Below are positions 51,367-58,202 of a DNA stretch of 64,000 nt, piece by piece. Position numbers and translations under genes: made by a program. The stretch spans positions 1,775,005 to 1,839,004 of the forward strand of contig NZ_QLTT01000001.1 in the NCBI RefSeq assembly GCF_003269295.1. Direction: 5' to 3'. Below the pieces are notes generated by a model. That model searched no databases, was not told the origin of the DNA, and saw only the letters and a program-made list of their open reading frames with translations. Position 1 is the first letter of the stretch; every line of letters starts with the position of its first letter. The stretch is from Lentzea atacamensis (GTDB taxonomy: Bacteria > Actinomycetota > Actinomycetes > Mycobacteriales > Pseudonocardiaceae).

Positions 51367-52254
51367 TCAGGCACCACCGACAGTTTCGGGCACACCGAGC
51401 ACGTCCAGGAACGCCGCAGCGGCCGGCGTCAGCCCCGCCGCGCTCCACACCAGGTGCTCCACCCGCGAAGGCCCACCCACCACGGGCAGCGTCACCACCC
51501 CGCTCAACCGCGGCGCATACCGCGACGGCAGCACGGCGACCCCGAGCCCCTCCGAGATCAGCCCGGCCATCAGCTCCGCCGTCGTCACCTCGAACGCCAC
51601 CTCGCGCTGCAACCCCGCCGCCGCGAACGCCTGATCCGACTGCATCCGCCCCGGCGAGCCTGCCGGGAAGTCCACGAACAACTCCTCCGCGAGCGTCTCC
51701 AGCGAAGTCCCGGCACGCCCGGCGAGCGAGTGCGACGGCGCCACAACGGCAACGTGCTCGTCGCGCGCCAACTCGCGGCCGCGCACGCCCTCCGGCCTCA
51801 CCCCCGGCGGCAGACCGAGGAACGCGAGATCGAGCGCACCCTGCCGGACCTGCTCGACGAGCTCGTGGCTCGGCAGCATTCGCAACGCGACCCGCACCTG
51901 CGGATACCTCTCCCGGAACACCTTCAGCGCCGCGGGCAGGTCCACCGCGGCGACGGTGGGGATCACGCCGACCACGACCCGTCCGCGCACCTCCCCCACG
52001 GCCGCCGCGACCTCGGCCGCCGCCCGTTCCGCGAAGTCGAGGCACTGCCTCGCCGACGGCAGGAACGCCGCTCCCGCCGGGGTCAGCCGGACGCTGCGGC
52101 TCGTGCGGTCGAAGAGGCGGGCGCCGAGCTCTCGTTCGAGGCGCGCGATCTGGTGGCTGAGCGCGGACTGGACGACGAGGCAGCGGTGGGCGGCCTTGGT
52201 GAAGCTGCCCGTCTCGGCGACCGCCACCACGTACCGCATCTGCTGGAGCTCCAT
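51367..52254 (-). CDS. LysR-family regulator
   Basis: 295 residues. N-terminal LysR HTH (MELQQMRYVVAVAETGSFTK, AAHRCLVVQSALSHQIARLE) and a LysR substrate-binding domain. Divergent from the EamA transporter with the palindrome ATCGTGAATCACGAT between; LysR proteins usually activate the divergent gene in response to its substrate or product. Confidence 0.93.
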   Translation of the reverse strand: MELQQMRYVVAVAETGSFTKAAHRCLVVQSALSHQIARLERELGARLFDRTSRSVRLTPAGAAFLPSARQCLDFAERAAAEVAAAVGEVRGRVVVGVIPTVAAVDLPAALKVFRERYPQVRVALRMLPSHELVEQVRQGALDLAFLGLPPGVRPEGVRGRELARDEHVAVVAPSHSLAGRAGTSLETLAEELFVDFPAGSPGRMQSDQAFAAAGLQREVAFEVTTAELMAGLISEGLGVAVLPSRYAPRLSGVVTLPVVGGPSRVEHLVWSAAGLTPAAAAFLDVLGVPETVGGA

Positions 52255-52260
52255 CCATCT

Positions 52261-52275
52261 ATCGTGAATCACGAT
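52261..52275. promoter_or_regulatory. LysR-box palindrome
   Basis: ATCGTGA-A-TCACGAT, a perfect 15-bp interrupted palindrome of T-N11-A type, six bases upstream of the LysR ATG and 58 bases upstream of the transporter start. Likely operator for the LysR protein. Confidence 0.8.
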
Positions 52276-52333
52276 GGATCAGATGAAAAGCATGTGTTGG
52301 ACTCATTGATCCAGCCGCCGAAGACTGAACCAC

Positions 52334-53215
52334 GTGAGAAACAACGACCTCTTCCGCACCGCGCTGGCGGCGTTCGCGCCGGTGGTCTGGGGATCGACCT
52401 ACGTGGTCACGACCGAGCTGCTGCCGGCGGGACACCCGTTGTTCGCCGGGTTGCTGCGCTCGCTGCCCGCCGGCCTGGTCGCGCTGGCGCTCACCAGGAC
52501 GCTGCCGCGCGGTTCGTGGTGGGCCAGGGCCGCCGCGCTCGGCGTGCTCAACATCGGCCTGTTCTTCCCGTTCCTGTTCATCGCCGCCGAACGCCTGCCG
52601 GGCGGCGTCGCGGCCACGCTGGGCGCCGCGCAACCGCTCGTCGTGGCGTTGCTGGCGGTCGGCGTGCTGAAGGAGAGCCCGTCGGCGTGGCGGTTGGCGT
52701 GGGGCGTGATCGGGGTCGTCGGCGTCGGGCTGGTGGTGCTGGGGCCGGCGGCCGGGTTCGACGTGATCGGTGTGCTGGCCGGGCTGGGCGGCGCCGCAAC
52801 GATGGCGCTCGGCGTGACGCTGACGAAGAAGTGGGGCAGGCCGGAGAACGCCAGCCCGACGGCGTTCGCAGGCTGGCAGCTGACCGCGGGCGGGCTGTTC
52901 CTGGTGCCGGTGACGTTCCTCTTCGAGGGCGCGCCGCCCGCGATCGGTGTCGCGGCCCTGCTCGGCTACCTGTGGCTCGGCGCTGTCGGCGGCCTGCTCG
53001 CCTACGTCCTGTGGTTCCGCGCGATCACCACGCTGCCGGTCACCTCCGTCTCGATGCTCGGCCTGCTCTCCCCGATGGTCGCCGCGCTGCTCGGCGTCGT
53101 AGTGCTCGGCCAGACGCTGGACGCGGTGCAGCTCACCGGTTTCGCACTCGCCCTCGCCGCCATCGTCGCCAGCCAGCGACCGGCACCCGTTCTCGCCAAA
53201 GGAGTTCTCCAGTGA
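52334..53215 (+). CDS. EamA-family (DMT) transporter
   Basis: 293 residues, ten hydrophobic helices in two EamA halves (VVWGSTYVVTTELLPAGHPL begins the first; GVTLTKKWGRPENA begins the second). Drug/metabolite exporter class; the substrate is probably a small metabolite sensed by the LysR regulator. GTG at 52334. Its stop overlaps the next start (GTGA). Confidence 0.92.
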   Translation: MRNNDLFRTALAAFAPVVWGSTYVVTTELLPAGHPLFAGLLRSLPAGLVALALTRTLPRGSWWARAAALGVLNIGLFFPFLFIAAERLPGGVAATLGAAQPLVVALLAVGVLKESPSAWRLAWGVIGVVGVGLVVLGPAAGFDVIGVLAGLGGAATMALGVTLTKKWGRPENASPTAFAGWQLTAGGLFLVPVTFLFEGAPPAIGVAALLGYLWLGAVGGLLAYVLWFRAITTLPVTSVSMLGLLSPMVAALLGVVVLGQTLDAVQLTGFALALAAIVASQRPAPVLAKGVLQ

Positions 53216-53838
53216 AGATCGCAGTCGTCGGTGCCGCGGGCATGGTCGGATCGCGGGTGGTGGCCGAGTCCCTGCGACGCGGGCACGACGTGACAGCGGT
53301 GTTCCGCAGCCCTGCCTCCGTGGCCGGAGCACGCGTTGTGCAGGGCGACGCGACCGACCGCGAGCTGATGGACGGCCTGCTGTCCGGAGTGGACGGTGTC
53401 GTCGCCGCCACCCGGCCGCGTCCGGGCGAGGAGTCGGCCGCCGGCCCGACGACGAGAGCGTTGCTGGACGCCGCGCTCGCCACGCGGACCCGGATCATCG
53501 TCGTGGGTGGTGCCGCGCCACTGCGGTCACCGGGCGGCGGTCTCGTGCTCGACGACAGCCGTTACGTGCCGACGCACATCCGGCCCATCGCCGCGGCGAG
53601 CCTGCACCAGTTCGAGATCTGCCGGGAGCATCCGGCGGACTGGGTCTACCTCAGCCCGCCCGCGCTGCTCGAACCCGGCGAGCGCACCGGCACCTACCGC
53701 CGCGGCCACGACGAGCTGCTCACCGATCCGTCCCGGATCTCGGCGGAGGACCTGGCGGTGGCGGTGCTCGACGAGCTCGAGGAGCCGGGCGCGGACCGGC
53801 ACTTCACGGTCGCGTGGTCAGATCCAGCGTCAGGATGA
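53212..53838 (+). CDS. NAD(P)-binding atypical SDR
   Basis: 208 residues. Rossmann start MKIAVVGAAGMVGSRVVAES (GxxGxxG), then VVQGDATDRELMDGLLSGVD and ATRPRPG. Flavin-reductase-like/NmrA-type protein. GTG start overlaps the EamA stop by four bases, so the two are co-translated. Its 3' end overlaps the GNAT gene on the other strand by 35 bases. Confidence 0.88.
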   Translation: MKIAVVGAAGMVGSRVVAESLRRGHDVTAVFRSPASVAGARVVQGDATDRELMDGLLSGVDGVVAATRPRPGEESAAGPTTRALLDAALATRTRIIVVGGAAPLRSPGGGLVLDDSRYVPTHIRPIAAASLHQFEICREHPADWVYLSPPALLEPGERTGTYRRGHDELLTDPSRISAEDLAVAVLDELEEPGADRHFTVAWSDPASG

Positions 53839-54280
53839 CCTCGCCGTCCTCGTCGACCTCGCCGGTCGGCACGAACCCGTAGCCGCGGTAGAACGGCTCG
53901 GGTGAGCCTTCTTCCGGCACGTAGCTGGTCAGCAGCTCCTTCGCACCTTCCGCGCGGAGCAGCGTCACGACCTCGTCGAGGATCGCGGTGCCGTAACCGC
54001 GGCCCTGGTGCTCGGCGCCGACGAGCAGCCGCCACAGGAAGTACGGTCCGCGGAACCCGGGCCCGGGGACCAGGTTCCAGCTGAGCATGACGAAGCCGAC
54101 CGGTTCATCGCCGGCGTAGACCGCGCGGTACCAGGGCTTCGCGTCGGGGTACTGCTCAGCGTGCTGGAAGGACTTCTCCACGGACGCGACGAACTGTTCC
54201 TGGTCGGGACGCACGCGCACGGCGATCACCGCGTCGCGGTTGGCGTCGGTCACTTCGACGAGTCGGATCTCGGCAGTCAT
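53804..54280 (-). CDS. GNAT-family N-acetyltransferase
   Basis: 158 residues. Acetyl-CoA motif A: LVGAEHQGRGYGTAILDEVV (Q/RxxGxG/A); C-terminal FYRGYGFVPTGE is the usual beta-6/7 motif. Related to the actinobacterial spermine/spermidine-type GNATs. Tail-to-tail overlap with the NAD(P)-binding gene. Confidence 0.92.
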   Translation of the reverse strand: MTAEIRLVEVTDANRDAVIAVRVRPDQEQFVASVEKSFQHAEQYPDAKPWYRAVYAGDEPVGFVMLSWNLVPGPGFRGPYFLWRLLVGAEHQGRGYGTAILDEVVTLLRAEGAKELLTSYVPEEGSPEPFYRGYGFVPTGEVDEDGEVILTLDLTTRP

Positions 54281-54319
54281 TCCGGCATTGTGGGCGCCGG
54301 CTCCGTTGTTGCCGAACGA

Positions 54320-54805
54320 TTAACCGCTGCGCGTCGTCGGCGGCACGGACTGCACGCTGGTGGACGACGACGTCGGGTTGATCGACGTGTTGGGCTGGGT
54401 CACCGGCGGCATGCCCGGCGTCGACGTGGTGCCGGGCGGTGTCGTCGACGGACCGGGCGTCGGCGGCCGGCTCGAGTTCGGCGGGAGCACCGTGGTGGTC
54501 CGCGTCGACTCGCTCGAGCTCGGCGGCGCCGTCGTGGGCACGTGCGACTCCGGCCGCGGCGGTGCGGTCGTCGTGGAGGGCCCCGGCACCGCGGGGTCCG
54601 ACGGGGTCGTGGCCGGCAGCACGGCCAGCGCCACGGCCACGACCCCCACGGTCGCGAGCCCGGTGCCGACCACGGCGATGGTGCGCCGCCGGGTCCGCAC
54701 GGCCTGGCCGCGCTGGATCAGGTCGGCGGCCGTGACGGCACGCGGCGGCGCCTCTTCCGCGTGCAGAGCGGAGAAAGTCGCCCGCAGGTCGTCCTCGCGA
54801 ACCAT
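54320..54805 (-). CDS. Membrane protein with Pro/Ser/Thr-rich exterior; putative anti-sigma partner
   Basis: 161 residues: a 45-residue cytoplasmic N-terminus (MVREDDLRATFSALHAEEAP), one TM segment (RTIAVVGTGLATVGVVAVAL, 46-66), and a long P/S/T-rich outer tail (TTTAPPRPESHVPTTAPP). Its ATG overlaps the sigma-factor stop by one base (TGATG). Topology and coupling suggest it binds the sigma factor at the membrane, but I see no classic zinc anti-sigma motif. Confidence 0.8.
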   Translation of the reverse strand: MVREDDLRATFSALHAEEAPPRAVTAADLIQRGQAVRTRRRTIAVVGTGLATVGVVAVALAVLPATTPSDPAVPGPSTTTAPPRPESHVPTTAPPSSSESTRTTTVLPPNSSRPPTPGPSTTPPGTTSTPGMPPVTQPNTSINPTSSSTSVQSVPPTTRSG

Positions 54806-55308
54806 CACACCTCCAGCCTCAGCTGATCGAACTCCGGCCCCAGCTTGCGCCGCAACGTTTCCAGGCCCTTGCTGCTCTGCGACTTCACCGTGCCCGTCGA
54901 GCAGTTCAGTGCCGTCGCCGTCTCCTCGACGCTGAGATCGTGCCAAAAGCGCAGCACGAGGACAGCGCGCTGCCGTGCGGGCACGGCGGTGAGCGCCTGC
55001 CACACCACGAGCCTGTCCTCCGCCCCTGCGACGGAGGACAGGCCCTCAGGAGGTGTGTCGGTCAGCTTCTCCCTGCGCCATCGCACTTTGCGGCGTTCGG
55101 CGAGGAACGTCCGCACGACGATCTGGCGCAGGTACGGTTCGAGCCCCGACCGGTCCTGCATCCTGGGACCGGCCAGGTAGAGCTTCAAGAACGCCGACTG
55201 CATCACGTCTTCCGCTTCATGCCAGTTGCCGCACAACAAGAACGCCGTGAAGCGCATCGCGTCGGCGCACCGTTCGAAGCAGTCGGTGAACTCGGCCTCC
55301 CAGTTCAG
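54805..55308 (-). CDS. ECF sigma factor (SigE-like family)
   Basis: 167 residues if it starts at CTG 55308; only 150 from the first ATG (55257). Sigma region 2 (AFLLCGNWHEAEDVMQSAFL) needs the upstream helix NWEAEFTDCFERCADAMRFT, which is in frame and open. GAGGAG lies six bases before that CTG, whereas no site fits the ATG. Region 4: VPARQRAVLVLRFWHDLSVE then TGTVKSQSSKGLETLRRKLG. Followed with one-base overlap by the membrane protein and preceded 10 bases upstream by another exported protein. Confidence 0.85.
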   Translation of the reverse strand: MNWEAEFTDCFERCADAMRFTAFLLCGNWHEAEDVMQSAFLKLYLAGPRMQDRSGLEPYLRQIVVRTFLAERRKVRWRREKLTDTPPEGLSSVAGAEDRLVVWQALTAVPARQRAVLVLRFWHDLSVEETATALNCSTGTVKSQSSKGLETLRRKLGPEFDQLRLEV

Positions 55309-55318
55309 CGGTGGCTCC

Positions 55319-55714
55319 TCAGCGGGCCGGGTACGACGACACCGGCGGCGTCGTCGCGGGGTAGGAGGACGCCGGTCGCGAGGTGGTCGACGGGTGCGGC
55401 GGGGTGGTCGCGGGCGGGGTCGGCCTGATCGACGTGGTCTGCGGCGGCTCCGGCCTCGAGGACGACGTCCCCTGAGGCGGAGACGTCGTCACCCGCGTGC
55501 TCGACGCGGGCGGGGTCGTCGGCGGGTAGGAGACCGGAGGCGTGGTCGACGGCGGATGAGTCACCGTCGAGGACACCGGAGGCGTCGTCGCGGGCGCCGA
55601 GGTCGTCGGCGTGGGCCCGGTCGTGCCGCCACCGCTCAGCGCCAGCGCGGGCACCGCGATGCCGACGGCACCCAGCGCCACGGCTCCAGCCACGATCGCC
55701 ATTCGTTTGCGCAC
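55319..55714 (-). CDS. Exported Pro/Thr-rich repeat protein
   Basis: 131 residues: signal peptide (MRKRMAIVAGAVALGAVGIA VPALALS) then about 100 residues of low-complexity TTPPVSS/STTPP-type sequence, likely glycosylated or wall-spanning. No domain recognised. Probably in one operon with the sigma factor and its membrane partner, which has a similar exterior tail. Confidence 0.7.
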   Translation of the reverse strand: MRKRMAIVAGAVALGAVGIAVPALALSGGGTTGPTPTTSAPATTPPVSSTVTHPPSTTPPVSYPPTTPPASSTRVTTSPPQGTSSSRPEPPQTTSIRPTPPATTPPHPSTTSRPASSYPATTPPVSSYPAR

Positions 55715-55749
55715 TTTTCGACTCCAGCGGGTGTTCGGTGGTGCCTCGG

Positions 55750-56427
55750 TCAGGCACCCTCACCCGTATCCATGCGGCCGGCGTCCGATCCGGTTGCCCG
55801 TGTGTCCTGGATCACGATCTCGACGCAGCGGGCCCGTTCCGCGGCCTCGTCCAGCACCGCGCGCCGGGGTTCCGGGACGTCCAGGACGCGGTCCTCGGCC
55901 TTGGAGAAGACGCTCGTGAGCCTGCGGTCGTTGCGCAACACGTCCAACGCCTGCCAGTCGCCGCCGAGCACGACGCTGTCCAGTTGGGCGAGCCTCGGGA
56001 CCAGAACGCGGAAGACGTCGTCCGCGGCCGCCTGGAGCGCGACGCGGGCCTGCCCTTCACGGCGCCGAGCGAACCGCTGCTGCGACCAGCCGCCGGCCCT
56101 GATGCGGCCGTGCACCTGCTTGCGGTCGGTCGCGGACACCTCGACCTTGCCGCCGTACGCGACACCGATGCTGTGCCCGCCGAGCCTCACGAGGATCAGG
56201 CCGATCCGGCGCGGTTCGGTGAGGTTTTCAATCACCTCTTCCATGCGGGTGCCGCCGCGCGTCCGGAACGTGGCCGTCGCGCCGTCCGCCGCGGTGATGA
56301 CGACGGACTCGCCGATCTGGACGTCGACGGCGCCGTGCCGGTCGGCGAACCTGCCGATCCAGCCCTCCAAGCGTTCCGGTTCGACCTCGACGGCCCGTCC
56401 ACCGGGAACCGGCCGCACCCGGCTCAC
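55750..56427 (-). CDS. acVLRF1-family peptidyl-tRNA hydrolase
   Basis: 225 residues. Actinobacterial relative of the Vms1/ANKZF1 release factor, which frees nascent chains from peptidyl-tRNA on split 50S subunits in ribosome rescue. The eRF1-like central domain has the family loop RIRAGGWSQQRFARRREGQA, which carries the catalytic Gln position, and a VVLGGDWQALDVL strand. GTG at 56427 overlaps the stop of the preceding gene (GTGA), so it is co-translated with the methyltransferase-like gene. Confidence 0.85.
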   Translation of the reverse strand: MSRVRPVPGGRAVEVEPERLEGWIGRFADRHGAVDVQIGESVVITAADGATATFRTRGGTRMEEVIENLTEPRRIGLILVRLGGHSIGVAYGGKVEVSATDRKQVHGRIRAGGWSQQRFARRREGQARVALQAAADDVFRVLVPRLAQLDSVVLGGDWQALDVLRNDRRLTSVFSKAEDRVLDVPEPRRAVLDEAAERARCVEIVIQDTRATGSDAGRMDTGEGA

Positions 56428-56957
56428 GCGACAGCCACCCACACCGGCACGCGGTAGCCGCTCTCCCCCGGCGCGAGTCGTTGAACGCTCACGAACCCGG
56501 CGGCGTCCAGCGCCTCCTCCATCTCGGCCGCGGAAAGGACCCTGTGGCGCGTGGAGGCCGTCGCGGAGATTTCCCACCCCGCCGCACCCCGGAGCAGCGT
56601 TACGACCTCCAGGCCGTACGACAGGCCGTCAGGAGCCCAGTCCCAGAGCTGCACGGTGACCCGGTCACCGTTCACCTTGGGCGGCGGGGCGGTCGGCCGG
56701 AGCGCGCCGAGCCGGTCGAGCTCGGGGACGGCGGCCACCAGGACGCCGCCGGGCCGCAGCGAGGCGCGGGCGAGCATGAGGATGTTCGCGAGCGACTCCT
56801 CGTGCGCCAGCCTGGGCAGCAGATCGTCCGCGGCCCGCACCGCGTCCACCTGGACGCCGGGCACCACGTCGAGCAGGTCGACGACCGCGTGCGAACCCGG
56901 TCCGAGCACCGCGCCGGCCACGGAGGTCAGCACGTCGAGGTCGTTCACCGTGCACAC
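56424..56957 (-). CDS. Truncated methyltransferase-like protein
   Basis: 177 residues matching only the C-terminal half of a class I SAM methyltransferase: DLLPRLAHEESLANILMLAR, ARASLRPGGVLVAAVPELDR, VQLWDWAPDG and AAEMEEALDAAGFVSVQRLA. The SAM-binding motif I (GxGxG) that should precede it is absent; the N-terminus reads GPGSHAVVDLLDVVPG, and no trace of it remains upstream in any frame. Either an N-terminal deletion that kept a start codon, or a non-catalytic partner of the release factor it overlaps. Confidence 0.75.
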   Translation of the reverse strand: MCTVNDLDVLTSVAGAVLGPGSHAVVDLLDVVPGVQVDAVRAADDLLPRLAHEESLANILMLARASLRPGGVLVAAVPELDRLGALRPTAPPPKVNGDRVTVQLWDWAPDGLSYGLEVVTLLRGAAGWEISATASTRHRVLSAAEMEEALDAAGFVSVQRLAPGESGYRVPVWVAVA

Positions 56958-57154
56958 ACTAGAGCCATCTCGATACGAGGCGTGAACTGCACGACTATGT
57001 TACTGATCGGTTCGAAACGCTTGACAGATGAGCCTCGAAAGCGTGAACTCGTCAACCGTATGGATTAACCATTGACTCCATCCGGTCTCGACCAGCGATG
57101 TTCACGGACGGGTAGGGTCACTGGGGCGTGATCTTATGACAGCGGGGAGTCACC

Positions 57155-58135
57155 ATGACCACTGCTGCCGGTCGACCAACACTGACCGTTGACGACACTG
57201 ACTCAACGGGCCACGGCAGCCTTACGCAGCTCTTGACGACGGGACCGTTCCCGGAGGCGTTGAGGGCGGCGATCAAGGCGAGCCGTCTCAGCCTCGACCG
57301 CATCCAGCACCGGTTGGCACTGCGCGGCGTGACCATCAGCGTCGCGACGCTCAGCTACTGGCAGTCAGGACGGCGAAGGCCGGAACGCCCTGAATCACTG
57401 GAGGCGCTGCGGCACCTCGAGTCGGTCCTGGGCGTGCCTCAGTCGGGTCTGTCGGCGCTGCTCGGCCCACCTCGTCCGCGAGGCCGCCGTTGCCGCCCGA
57501 CGACGATGATGCCGATCGACGCCCTCTGGGCGCGTCGTGAGCGGGTCGCGAACCTGCTCTCGAAGGTCGACACGTCCTCCGACCTGAAGCTCGGCCGGAT
57601 CAGCCAGCACGACCGCATCGAGATCTCTGCCGACGGCGGGCAGAAATCCGTGTGGGTGCGGCAGATCCTCCGCGCGGAGCAGGACGGCCCCGACCGCTGG
57701 GCGCTCGTGTTCGAGACCGAGGAGTCCGACGTGCTCCCCGAGATCGTGAACGTGCGCAACTGCCACCTGGGCCGGATCGCACGCGACCACGAGGCCAACA
57801 TCATGGTCGCCGAGATGATGTTCGAACGTCCGCTGACCCGCGGCGAGACCCTCATCATGGAATACCAGCTGGTGTTCCCGGAGGGCCACGCCCCCAAGGG
57901 CAACAACACGTTCGCGCGCAAGTTCCGGCTGCCGGTCCGCGAGTACGTCATCGAGGTCCGGTTCGACGAGACGAACCTGCCTTCGCGCGTGCAGCAGTAC
58001 AGCGTGCCGGCGGGCGACGAAACTCCGTCGCGGCGCCGCAACCTGACCCTCGACTCGGGCGGGGGCGTGCACGCGGTGGCGCTCGGGTTCGGTCCCGGTG
58101 TGTTCGGGATTCGCTGGGAGTGGCCGAACCGCTAG
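57155..58135 (+). CDS. HTH-domain protein with unknown C-terminal domain
   Basis: 326 residues. XRE-like HTH at 35-100 (LRAAIKASRLSLDRIQHRLA, VATLSYWQSGRRRPERPESL). The C-terminal 200 residues are beta-rich (KSVWVRQILRAEQDGPDRWA, ETLIMEYQLVFPEGHAP) and recall the immunoglobulin-like part of actinobacterial XRE regulators, function unknown. ATG at 57155. Ends at a strong terminator. Confidence 0.85.
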   Translation: MTTAAGRPTLTVDDTDSTGHGSLTQLLTTGPFPEALRAAIKASRLSLDRIQHRLALRGVTISVATLSYWQSGRRRPERPESLEALRHLESVLGVPQSGLSALLGPPRPRGRRCRPTTMMPIDALWARRERVANLLSKVDTSSDLKLGRISQHDRIEISADGGQKSVWVRQILRAEQDGPDRWALVFETEESDVLPEIVNVRNCHLGRIARDHEANIMVAEMMFERPLTRGETLIMEYQLVFPEGHAPKGNNTFARKFRLPVREYVIEVRFDETNLPSRVQQYSVPAGDETPSRRRNLTLDSGGGVHAVALGFGPGVFGIRWEWPNR

Positions 58136-58154
58136 GTTTTCTCGGCACACGAAG

Positions 58155-58186
58155 AGGCCCCCGGCTCGCGAGCCGGGGGCCTTTCC
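58155..58186. terminator. Bidirectional terminator
   Basis: AGGCCCCCGGCTCG / CGAGCCGGGGGCCT is a perfect 28-nt palindrome, followed by TTTCC on the plus strand. It lies between the convergent HTH gene and the subtilase. Confidence 0.9.
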
Positions 58187-58202
58187 GTTGTCGGCTAAGG
58201 CA

